DNA of 64,000 bases from an uncultured Lysobacteraceae bacterium. GTDB taxonomy: Bacteria; Pseudomonadota; Gammaproteobacteria; Xanthomonadales; Xanthomonadaceae. The position numbers and the translations under genes were made by a program. The notes under the pieces are model-generated. The model worked only from the letters and a program-made list of their open reading frames with translations, did no database searches and was not told the origin of the DNA. How positions within the stretch are numbered: the stretch's first letter is position 1; every line of letters starts with the position of its first letter. The stretch spans positions 1 through 64,000 of the forward strand of contig CAKZGB010000012.1 in the NCBI GenBank assembly GCA_936911875.1, written 5' to 3'. This document shows positions 40,360 to 47,710 of the stretch, in pieces.

Positions 40360-41418
40360 ATGTTCGAAGACCGAATTATTTCGCCGCAAGGCAGCCGTGA
40401 TGACGAGGCGCTAGCCCGTTCCATCCGGCCGCAACGGCTCAGCGAGTATCACGGCCAGCAACCGGTCCGTGAGCAGCTGCAGATCGCGGTCGATGCCGCC
40501 AAGCGCCGTGGTGAGGCCTTAGATCACGTTCTGATCTTTGGCCCGCCGGGTCTGGGTAAAACCACGCTCAGCCAGGTCATCGCCAACGAGTTGGGCGTCA
40601 GTTTCCGCGCCACCTCGGGCCCCGTGATCGAAAAGGCCGGCGATCTGGCCGCATTGCTGACCAATCTGCAACCGCACGATGTGCTGTTCGTTGACGAAAT
40701 TCACCGTCTGTCGCCCGCCATCGAGGAAATCCTTTACCCCGCAATGGAGGATTTCCAGATTGACATCATGATCGGTGAGGGCCCTGCCGCTCGCTCCATC
40801 AAGATCGATCTGCCCCCGTTTACGCTGATCGGTGCCACCACCCGCGCCGGCCTGCTGACCGCGCCGCTGCGTGACCGTTTCGGCATCCAGCAACGCCTGC
40901 AGTTCTACACCGACGAAGAATTGACCGGCATCGTGTCGCGTTCGGCCCATATCATGGGCATCGAATGCGAGATCGAGGGCGCGCGTGAAGTCGCACGCCG
41001 CTCGCGCGGTACACCGCGAATTGCCAACCGCCTGCTGCGTCGGGTCCGTGACTTTGCCCAAATGCGTGGCGATGGCACCGTCACCGCCGCAATCGCCGAT
41101 GGCGCCATGCGCATGCTCAATGTCGACGGTAACGGTCTCGATGACAACGATCATCGTCTGCTGCGACTGGTGATCGATTCGTTTAACGGCGGTCCGGTCG
41201 GTATCGAATCGCTGGCGGCCGCTCTGTCGGAAGAGCGCGGCACGCTCGAGGATGTGATCGAGCCGTATCTGATCCAGCAGGGGTATATCATCCGTACCGC
41301 GCGCGGTCGCATGGTCACGCACAAGGCCTATCAGTTGCTGGGTCTCAAAGCGCCGTCCCGCCCCGAATCTCTGTTCCCCACCGATGCCGAGCCCTTGCAG
41401 GCCGCCAACTTCGACTGA
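40360..41418 (+). CDS. ruvB: Holliday junction branch migration ATPase RuvB
   Basis: RuvB is the hexameric AAA+ motor that drives branch migration with RuvA. The 352 residues show Walker A (FGPPGLGKTTL), Walker B (LFVDEIHRL), sensor 1 (LIGATTRAGLL), the arginine finger region (APLRDRFGI) and the C-terminal winged helix (EPYLIQQGYIIRTARGR). The ATG at 40360 gives the standard family start MFEDRIISP. ybgC starts two bases after its stop. Confidence 0.97.
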   Translation: MFEDRIISPQGSRDDEALARSIRPQRLSEYHGQQPVREQLQIAVDAAKRRGEALDHVLIFGPPGLGKTTLSQVIANELGVSFRATSGPVIEKAGDLAALLTNLQPHDVLFVDEIHRLSPAIEEILYPAMEDFQIDIMIGEGPAARSIKIDLPPFTLIGATTRAGLLTAPLRDRFGIQQRLQFYTDEELTGIVSRSAHIMGIECEIEGAREVARRSRGTPRIANRLLRRVRDFAQMRGDGTVTAAIADGAMRMLNVDGNGLDDNDHRLLRLVIDSFNGGPVGIESLAAALSEERGTLEDVIEPYLIQQGYIIRTARGRMVTHKAYQLLGLKAPSRPESLFPTDAEPLQAANFD

Positions 41419-41419
41419 C

Positions 41420-41833
41420 ATGCAGTTCGAGTTGCCGGTTCGCGTGTACTACGAAGACACCGACGCCGGTGGCGTGGTGTATCACGCGCAATATTCGGCC
41501 TACATGGAACGTGCCCGCACCGATTTTTTGCGCGCCTTGAATCTGTCGCAGCGTGATTTGCGCGAGCAGTTTGGAGTGTTGTTTGTAGTGCGTGCGATGC
41601 AACTCGACTTTCACGCGCCCGCTGTTTTAGACGATGCGTTACAGGTCACGGCGGAACTCTCGGAGTTGCGCAAGGTCCAACTGGTATTCACGCAACAGGT
41701 GCGCCGCGCTGAGCAGGTGCTGGTTGCTGCTACGGTGCGTGTGGCCACGGTCAACGCTTCGACATTCAAACCGGCTGCGATCCCCGCGGCCATGATCCCG
41801 ATTCTGAAAGGAGCCCTTCGCCCATGCCCATGA
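41420..41833 (+). CDS. ybgC: Tol-Pal associated acyl-CoA thioesterase YbgC
   Basis: YbgC is a hot-dog-fold thioesterase encoded with the tol genes and linked to phospholipid metabolism. The 137-residue protein has the catalytic motif VRVYYEDTDAGGVVYHAQYSAYMERARTDFLR in outline, with Asp in EDTDAGG. It overlaps tolQ by ten bases, so it belongs to the tol operon. Confidence 0.94.
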   Translation: MQFELPVRVYYEDTDAGGVVYHAQYSAYMERARTDFLRALNLSQRDLREQFGVLFVVRAMQLDFHAPAVLDDALQVTAELSELRKVQLVFTQQVRRAEQVLVAATVRVATVNASTFKPAAIPAAMIPILKGALRPCP

Positions 41834-42585
41834 CTCCCGGCTTGCAAGCCAGTACCGATCTCGTCACCACGGTTGCAGAACCTGCGGCGGCGGTAAATCC
41901 TTCGGCAGGGCAATCGCTCGATATTCTGGATCTGATCTTGCACGCCAGCTTGCCGGTGCAGTTGGTAATGGCGATTTTGCTGTTCGCGTCGATCGCATCG
42001 TGGTTCATCATTTTCCGCAAGTCGCGTCAGCTCAATGCGGCACTGGCCGAGGCGGAAACTTTCGAAGAACGCTTCTGGTCGGGCATTAGCCTGGACAAGT
42101 TGTACACCGCCGCGACCGATCGCAATCGCGTGGTCACGGGTGCCGAGGCCATTTTTGAAAGCGGTTACCGTGAGTATCAACGCGTCAAGCAGCGCCTTCC
42201 CGGTGATTCGCGTGTGCAGCTCGAGGGTGCGCAGCGCGGCATGCGTGCAACGGGTTCGCGTGAAATCGATGGTCTTGAACGCAATCTCGAGTTTCTGGCC
42301 AACATCGGTTCGATCGCGCCGTACGTCGGTCTGTTCGGCACGGTGTGGGGCATCATGATTTCGTTCCAGGGTCTGGCCCAGCTGAAAGAAGCGACCATCG
42401 CCACGGTGGCGCCCGGTATCTCCGAGGCACTGATTGCCACCGCCATGGGTCTGTTTGCGGCCATTCCGGCCGTGTGGGCCTACAATCGCTTCGCCACTAA
42501 GGTGGAGCGCATTGCCGTTCGCTACGATGCCTTCTCCGAGGAGTTCTCGTCGGTGCTGCAACGTCAAGCGCACACGGGTGACTGA
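41824..42585 (+). CDS. tolQ: Tol-Pal system proton channel subunit TolQ
   Basis: TolQ with TolR forms a proton-driven inner-membrane motor that energises TolA for outer-membrane constriction at division. The 253-residue protein has three membrane helices; the conserved block VGLFGTVWGIMISFQGLA and PGISEALIATAMGLFAAIPAVWAYN are the second and third. The N terminus is about 20 residues longer than in E. coli. It overlaps ybgC and is two bases from tolR. Confidence 0.96.
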   Translation: MPMTPGLQASTDLVTTVAEPAAAVNPSAGQSLDILDLILHASLPVQLVMAILLFASIASWFIIFRKSRQLNAALAEAETFEERFWSGISLDKLYTAATDRNRVVTGAEAIFESGYREYQRVKQRLPGDSRVQLEGAQRGMRATGSREIDGLERNLEFLANIGSIAPYVGLFGTVWGIMISFQGLAQLKEATIATVAPGISEALIATAMGLFAAIPAVWAYNRFATKVERIAVRYDAFSEEFSSVLQRQAHTGD

Positions 42586-42587
42586 GC

Positions 42588-43031
42588 ATGGCGGGATTAC
42601 TGGCCGCGCGCCGTAAAAAGCGCCGTTTAAAAGCCGAAATCAATGTGGTGCCCTACATCGATGTGATGCTGGTGCTGCTGATTATCTTTATGGTGACGGC
42701 GCCTTTGCTCAATCTGGGCGTGGACATTGATCTGCCGCAGAGCGATGCCAAGTCCATCACCGAGAAAAAAGATCCGATCGTGGTGTCGGTGAGCGCCGAC
42801 GGTACGTATTACCTGGCCGAAAAAGCCGGTGACAACGAGCCGATTGATGCCGACGCGCTCGAATCGCGTGTACGTGAAATTGTGTCGGGCAATCCGCAGC
42901 AGGCGGTGTATATCGCCGGTGATGCCGCGGCCAATTATCAGCAGGTGATGAATGCCATGGTGCTGCTGCAACGTGCCGGTGTCGAAAAGGTCGGCATGAT
43001 GAGCCAGCCGACGGCAGGTGCAGCGCCGTAA
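42588..43031 (+). CDS. tolR: Tol-Pal system protein TolR
   Basis: TolR is the ExbD-like partner of TolQ. The 147 residues contain a basic N terminus (RRKKRRLKAEINVVPYIDVM), one membrane helix with the proton-path Asp (in PYIDVMLVLLIIFMV), and a periplasmic domain (LPQSDAKSITEKKDPIVVSV). The stop and the tolA start share a base (TAATG). Confidence 0.96.
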   Translation: MAGLLAARRKKRRLKAEINVVPYIDVMLVLLIIFMVTAPLLNLGVDIDLPQSDAKSITEKKDPIVVSVSADGTYYLAEKAGDNEPIDADALESRVREIVSGNPQQAVYIAGDAAANYQQVMNAMVLLQRAGVEKVGMMSQPTAGAAP

Positions 43032-44167
43032 TGCGTCGTTCCGATCAGGCCACCAACCTGCAGGATCTGCTGTTTTCGTTGGGGATTCACGCGGCGCTGT
43101 TTGCGCTGTTGTGGGTCGGCCTGCGGCAAGCGCAGGAGAAGCAGGAGTTGCAGGCGGCGTTCGGTAATGCCCTGAGCGCCGAGCTGGTGCTGGCGGGCGA
43201 TGGCAGTAACGCACCGTCAACTGCCAGCGCCGGTGAGCCGGCCGAGCCGGCACCTGCAGAAGAGGCCGCGACGCATGACACGGCGCCGGTCGCTGAAAGC
43301 ACTGAGGCGGCCCAACCCGAGCCCGCCCCGCAACCCACGCCACCTGCAAAGGCTGAGCCGCTACCTGCACCCGTGGCCATCAAACCGCAGCCGGTTGTGC
43401 GCAAAGAGACGGTCACTAAACCCAACGTGGACGCGCAGAAATTAGCGGACGCCAAAAAACTCGCGGACGCCAAGAAGCTCGCCGATGCGAAAAAATTGAC
43501 CGATGCGAAGAAACTCGCCGACGCCAAGAGTGCAGCGGATGCCAAGAAAGTGGCGGACGCTAAAAAGCTCGCCGACGCCAAGAAACTGGCCGATGCCAAG
43601 AAAGCTGCTGACGCCAAAAAACTGGCCGATGCCAAGAAGGCCGCCGACGCCAAGAAAATTGCCGATGCCAAGAAAATTGCCGATGCCAAGAAGGCCGCAG
43701 ACGCCAAGGCGGCCAAGCTGGCGGCGATTCGCGCCGCACGTGCAGGCACATCGGGGCAAGGTAGCTCCGCAGCCGATCGACTGGCCGCCATCCGAGCCGC
43801 ACGCGCCGGTGCCGGTGGTGACGCTGCGAAAACGGCAGGGGCGGGGAGTGCTTCGCAATCGGCGGCGGGTAACGGCGGCACCGATAAAGCTTTGCAGGCC
43901 CGCTATCAGGCCGCGATTGCACGCAAAATCAATCAGGCCTGGTCGAACCGGCCCGATAGCGTCAAATCCGGCATGCGCTGCCGTTTGAGCATTACGCAAG
44001 CGCCAGGTGGACGTGTGACTGCGGTCAGCGTGGGCTCGCCCTGTGCGTATGACGACGCCGGTAAGGCATCTATCGTCAATGCCGTGAAAAAGGCCAGTCC
44101 GTTGCCGTACGCGGGCTTTGAGAGCGTGTTTAAGGCCAATTTCCCGACTAATTTTCAGGCGCAATGA
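43031..44167 (+). CDS. tolA: Tol-Pal system protein TolA with long KLADAK repeat helix
   Basis: TolA spans the periplasm and transmits TolQR force to TolB/Pal. The 378 residues comprise an N-terminal membrane helix (about 18-35), a Pro/Ala/Glu-rich linker, a long alpha-helical domain II built from hexapeptides KLADAK/KAADAK/KIADAK (about residues 136-228), and C-terminal domain III (ALQARYQAAIARKINQAWSN, RCRLSITQAPGGRVTAVSVG, with a conserved Cys pair). The repeat domain is recent-looking at DNA level. It is followed by tolB after 48 bases. Confidence 0.95.
   Translation: MRRSDQATNLQDLLFSLGIHAALFALLWVGLRQAQEKQELQAAFGNALSAELVLAGDGSNAPSTASAGEPAEPAPAEEAATHDTAPVAESTEAAQPEPAPQPTPPAKAEPLPAPVAIKPQPVVRKETVTKPNVDAQKLADAKKLADAKKLADAKKLTDAKKLADAKSAADAKKVADAKKLADAKKLADAKKAADAKKLADAKKAADAKKIADAKKIADAKKAADAKAAKLAAIRAARAGTSGQGSSAADRLAAIRAARAGAGGDAAKTAGAGSASQSAAGNGGTDKALQARYQAAIARKINQAWSNRPDSVKSGMRCRLSITQAPGGRVTAVSVGSPCAYDDAGKASIVNAVKKASPLPYAGFESVFKANFPTNFQAQ
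43437..43710 (+). repeat. 18-bp coding tandem repeat within tolA
   Basis: About 15 units of an 18-base period encode the hexapeptide K-[LAIVS]-[AT]-D-A-K. Units vary mainly at third codon positions and at the second residue. The array keeps frame and forms the TolA helical stalk; copy number would set stalk length. Confidence 0.9.
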
Positions 44168-44215
44168 ACGCAGGGTAACGTGGCATTCACAAACCTGACC
44201 CATTTCCTAGGCAAG

Positions 44216-45487
44216 ATGAAACTTATGCGCAGTGATCGATTCCAACGTCCGTTCGTCATCGCCGCCGCAGCCCTGATTACGGGCGCCGGCTTGCTGATGG
44301 CACCCGCGCTTCAGGCGCAGCAGGCCGAACCGTTCGAGGTCAACGTCATCGGCGGCACCTCGCAGCCGCTGGAATTTGCGGTGATCCCGTTTGCGGGCAA
44401 TGCCGAGGTCTCTTCGATCGTTCGCGCCGATTTGGAGCGCTCCGGTCAGTTCAAACTCGCACCCGAGAGCAAAGTGCCCGCCAACTTGGCCGGTACCAAT
44501 CCCGATTTTGCGGCGCTCAACGCAGCCGGTCTGGACTTCGTACTGACAGGGAGTGTGAGTGGCGGCACCGTTTCGTATCGTCTGCTCGATGTGCCCAATC
44601 AGTCGGTCGTCACCAGCGGCAGCTTTAGCGGTGGCACGCGCGATGTTGCGCACCAGGTGGCCGATGCCATCCATCTCAAAACGCTCAACAAAAAGGGCGC
44701 GTTCTTTACTCGCATTGCGTACGTGACCTCGACGGGTTTGGGCCGCAATATGCGCTTCAAACTGATTGTGGCCGATAGCGATGGCGCCAATGCGCAAGCC
44801 GTAGTCGAGACCGATGAGCCGATTCTGTCGCTGAACTGGTCGCCCGACGGTAGCCGCATCGCCTACGTGAGCTGGTTGAATGGCACCTCGGCCGTGTTCC
44901 AGGTCAACATCAACACCGGCAAGCGCACCACCTTGAGCAGCTACAAGGGCATCAACAGTGCGCCGGCGTTCTCGCCCGATGGTACGCAGATGGCCTTGAG
45001 CCTCTCGCGCACCGGCAACCCCGAAATCTATGTGATGGATCTGGGCAGCGGTCAGTTGCGTCAAATCACGAACGATCGCGGCATCGACACCGAACCGGTC
45101 TGGTCGGCCGACGGTCGCTCGCTGTATTTCACGTCCGATCGCACGGGCCAGCCGCAGATTTATCGCGTCAGTGCCAGCGGCGGTTCGGCTTCGCGTGCCA
45201 GTTTCTCGGGCAATTACAACACCAGCGCGCAAGTCACGCCCGATGGCCAGCTCGCCACCTTGAGCGGCGGCAATGGCGGTTACTCGGTCGCAGTGGCCGG
45301 CAAAGCACTGTCGCGCAGCGGTAGCGATGAGCGTCCGAGCTACGCACCCAACGGCATGATGCTGCTGTTTGCCACGGGCGGACGCGGTGGTCGTCTGGTG
45401 GGCGCATCCACCGATGGCCGTGCCAGTTTCAGTATTCCTACCGGCGGTAATGCACGCGAAGCGGCCTGGGGGCCGTACCGCAACTAA
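44216..45487 (+). CDS. tolB: Tol-Pal system beta-propeller protein TolB
   Basis: TolB is a periplasmic protein that shuttles between TolA and Pal. The 423-residue precursor has a signal peptide (IAAAALITGAGLLMAPALQAQ), an N-terminal alpha/beta domain (FEVNVIGGTSQPLEFAVIPFAG) and a six-bladed propeller with WSPDGSRIAY, FSPDGTQMAL and WSADGRSLYF blade motifs. ATG at 44216 or 44225 gives a normal signal peptide; a GTG at 44180 would add 12 residues. Confidence 0.95.
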   Translation: MKLMRSDRFQRPFVIAAAALITGAGLLMAPALQAQQAEPFEVNVIGGTSQPLEFAVIPFAGNAEVSSIVRADLERSGQFKLAPESKVPANLAGTNPDFAALNAAGLDFVLTGSVSGGTVSYRLLDVPNQSVVTSGSFSGGTRDVAHQVADAIHLKTLNKKGAFFTRIAYVTSTGLGRNMRFKLIVADSDGANAQAVVETDEPILSLNWSPDGSRIAYVSWLNGTSAVFQVNINTGKRTTLSSYKGINSAPAFSPDGTQMALSLSRTGNPEIYVMDLGSGQLRQITNDRGIDTEPVWSADGRSLYFTSDRTGQPQIYRVSASGGSASRASFSGNYNTSAQVTPDGQLATLSGGNGGYSVAVAGKALSRSGSDERPSYAPNGMMLLFATGGRGGRLVGASTDGRASFSIPTGGNAREAAWGPYRN

Positions 45488-45568
45488 GACTGCCGATACG
45501 TAACAGGGCCGACGTCACGATGGCGGTCCGTCAATCCTTCGAATTCCAACTGCAAAAGAGGTGAAGCA

Positions 45569-46099
45569 ATGAAGACGACCATCCGGATCCTTGGCGCCGC
45601 ACTGCTGTGTACCGCCGCTATCGGCTGCTCCAAGAAAGAAGTGAAAGAGGATGCGCCGCCGGTCGATACGACCACCACCACGACCACAGGCAGCGGAATC
45701 AATGACGGCGGCTCCACCGTGCCGGGCGCTTACGCGGCCGGGGATTTGGATCGCGACTCCTGTTTGCGCCAGCGCGTGATCTACTTTGATCTCGACAGTG
45801 ATCGCGTGCGTACCGATTACACCGCGGTTGTGAATTGCCACGCCAAGTACCTGCGCGATGTGCCCGCTGCAGCTCTGACGCTCGAAGGTCACACCGACGA
45901 ACGCGGCTCGCGCGAATACAACCTGGGCCTGGGCGAACGTCGTGCCGGATCGGTGCAGTCGATCCTGACCTCGCAAGGTGCCAATCAGTCGCAGCTGACC
46001 CTGACCTCGTATGGCGAAGAGCGCCCGACCTGCGATGAGTCCGGCGAGTCCTGCTGGAGCAAGAACCGCCGCGTTGAGCTCAAGTACGGCGGCAACTGA
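45569..46099 (+). CDS. pal: Peptidoglycan-associated lipoprotein Pal
   Basis: Pal is an outer-membrane lipoprotein that binds peptidoglycan through an OmpA-like domain. The 176 residues include a lipobox ending at Cys20 (AAIGC), a Thr/Gly-rich linker and the OmpA_C domain (VIYFDLDSDRVRTDY; LEGHTDERGSREYNLGLGER). Two extra cysteines near the C terminus (TCDESGESCW) may form a disulfide. AGAGGTGA provides a strong ribosome-binding site. No cpoB (ybgF) follows; queE starts 29 bases later. Confidence 0.95.
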   Translation: MKTTIRILGAALLCTAAIGCSKKEVKEDAPPVDTTTTTTTGSGINDGGSTVPGAYAAGDLDRDSCLRQRVIYFDLDSDRVRTDYTAVVNCHAKYLRDVPAAALTLEGHTDERGSREYNLGLGERRAGSVQSILTSQGANQSQLTLTSYGEERPTCDESGESCWSKNRRVELKYGGN

Positions 46100-46115
46100 G
46101 CCCCGCCATTCCGGG

Positions 46116-46121
46116 TAAAAT
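46116..46121 (+). promoter_or_regulatory. Candidate -10 box just before queE
   Basis: TAAAAT in the context GGGTAAAATAGCC ends seven bases before the queE ATG, predicting a leaderless transcript. No Shine-Dalgarno sequence is visible at that ATG, and no good -35 box. Confidence 0.4.
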
Positions 46122-46128
46122 AGCCGCA

Positions 46129-46806
46129 ATGGAATCTGTAACTTCTGCACCGGAGCCGGTCCCTACGGACCGGCTTCGTTTAACTGAGATCTTTGTATCG
46201 CTGCAAGGCGAGGCCCGCACCGCAGGCCGCGTCACTACGTTTGTGCGCCTGACGGGTTGCCCGCTGCGCTGCCAGTACTGCGATACCGCCTACGCATTTC
46301 ACGGTGGCGAGTGGTGGACCTTTGATGCCATCCTCGACAAGGTCCGCGAGCTGGGTGCTCACCATGTCTGCGTCACCGGCGGCGAGCCCTTGGCCCAAAA
46401 GCGCGTCCACACGCTGCTGACGATGCTCTGCGATGCCGGTTATGACGTCTCGCTCGAGACCTCCGGTTCGATCGATGTGTCGGCCGTCGATCCGCGGGTC
46501 TCGCGCATCGTCGATATCAAGACGCCCGATTCGCACGAGTCGCACCGCAATCTGCTGTCCAATCTCGATGTGCTGACCCCGCACGATCAGCTCAAGTTCG
46601 TGATCTGTTCGCGTGCCGACTACGAGTGGTCGCGCGCCATGCTCCGTGACTTGCAGCTCGATGCACGTTGCGAGGTGCTGTTTTCGCCTTCGTTTACGCA
46701 AGTGGATCCCACCCAACTGGCCGACTGGGTCGTCGAAGACCGACTGCCGGTCCGTTTCCAATTCCAACTCCACAAAGTGCTGTGGAATGACGAGCCCGGC
46801 CGATGA
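46129..46806 (+). CDS. queE: 7-carboxy-7-deazaguanine synthase QueE
   Basis: QueE is a radical-SAM enzyme that converts 6-carboxy-tetrahydropterin to 7-carboxy-7-deazaguanine in queuosine synthesis. The 225 residues carry the cluster motif Cys44-x3-Cys48-x2-Cys51 (CPLRCQYC), followed by DTAYAFHGGEW and CVTGGEPLAQK. The opening RLTEIFVSLQGEARTAG is family-typical. It overlaps queC by ATGA. Confidence 0.95.
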   Translation: MESVTSAPEPVPTDRLRLTEIFVSLQGEARTAGRVTTFVRLTGCPLRCQYCDTAYAFHGGEWWTFDAILDKVRELGAHHVCVTGGEPLAQKRVHTLLTMLCDAGYDVSLETSGSIDVSAVDPRVSRIVDIKTPDSHESHRNLLSNLDVLTPHDQLKFVICSRADYEWSRAMLRDLQLDARCEVLFSPSFTQVDPTQLADWVVEDRLPVRFQFQLHKVLWNDEPGR

Positions 46807-47510
46807 GCGCTTCTGATTCTGATATTTCGAAGGCGCCGCGTCGCGCCGTAGTGCTGGTCTCCGGTGGCATGGACAGTGCCGTGGTGATGGCCATGGCGTT
46901 GGAGCAGGGCTTTGACGTCTATGCCTTGAGCGTGTCTTACGGTCAGCGCCATAACTCCGAACTGGCCGCAGCCGCTGCGTTAGCGCAATCGCAAGGGGCC
47001 AAGGCGCACAAGACGGTCAATGTCGATCTGCGTTCGATCGGTGGCTCGGCTCTGACCGACTCGGGCATCGACGTACCGCTCGATCACAGCGATCCCTCGG
47101 ACATTCCGGTCACCTATGTGCCGGCGCGCAACACCATCATGCTCTCGGTTGCGTTGGGCTGGGCCGAGGTGCTAGGCGCCAACGACATTTTCTGCGGCGT
47201 CAACGCCGTGGATTACTCGGGCTATCCCGATTGCCGTCCGGAGTTCATCGCGGCGTTTCAGTCGCTCGCCAATCTCGCCACCAAAGCCGGTGTCGAAGGC
47301 GCCGGTCTGCGCGTCCATGCTCCACTGCAGTTCATGAGCAAGGCCGATATCGCACGCGAAGGCACGCGCCAGGGCGTTGATTTTGCCGCCACGGTGTCGT
47401 GCTACAACGCCGATGCCGACGGGCGCGCCTGCGGTCATTGCGATGCCTGTCTGTTGCGTGCGGCCGGTTTCAACGATGCGGGCATTGCCGATCCGACCCG
47501 CTACGTCTGA
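46803..47510 (+). CDS. queC: 7-cyano-7-deazaguanine synthase QueC
   Basis: QueC converts 7-carboxy-7-deazaguanine to preQ0 using ATP and ammonia. The 235-residue protein has the PP-loop VLVSGGMDSAVVMAMA, the segment VPARNTIMLSVALGWAE, and the zinc-binding cysteines SCYNADADGRACGHCDAC near the C terminus. It is followed by a clear terminator and tRNA-Lys. Confidence 0.96.
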   Translation: MSASDSDISKAPRRAVVLVSGGMDSAVVMAMALEQGFDVYALSVSYGQRHNSELAAAAALAQSQGAKAHKTVNVDLRSIGGSALTDSGIDVPLDHSDPSDIPVTYVPARNTIMLSVALGWAEVLGANDIFCGVNAVDYSGYPDCRPEFIAAFQSLANLATKAGVEGAGLRVHAPLQFMSKADIAREGTRQGVDFAATVSCYNADADGRACGHCDACLLRAAGFNDAGIADPTRYV

Positions 47511-47531
47511 GCGCGCCCGCTGAGCCAAAGA

Positions 47532-47565
47532 AAAAGCCCCGCCTGATGCCAAGCGGGGCTTTTTG
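47532..47565 (+). terminator. Rho-independent terminator after queC
   Basis: AAAAGCCCCGC (47532-47542) and GCGGGGCTTTT (47553-47563) form an 11-bp stem with a 10-nt loop, continuing into TTT. It lies 21 bases after the queC stop. The flanking A and T tracts make it potentially bidirectional, which would also serve the minus-strand tRNA-Lys. Confidence 0.92.
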
Positions 47566-47577
47566 CTTAATGTGGAC

Positions 47578-47653
47578 TGGTGGGACGTGATGGATTCGAA
47601 CCATCGACCAATTGATTAAAAGTCAACTGCTCTACCGACTGAGCTAACGTCCC
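47578..47653 (-). tRNA. tRNA-Lys, anticodon TTT
   Basis: The minus strand reads a 76-nt tRNA with acceptor GGGACGT/ACGTCCC, D-arm AGCTCAGTCGGTAGAGC, anticodon arm GTTGA-CTTTTAA-TCAAT, T-arm GATGGTTCGAATCCATC, discriminator A and encoded CCA. Anticodon TTT reads AAA/AAG. It lies between queC and recQ. Confidence 0.97.
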
Positions 47654-47710
47654 ACAAGGCCGAAAATTATAACCCGTAGATCGCAGCTCGGCAAGACCGG
47701 TGGCCCCGCG

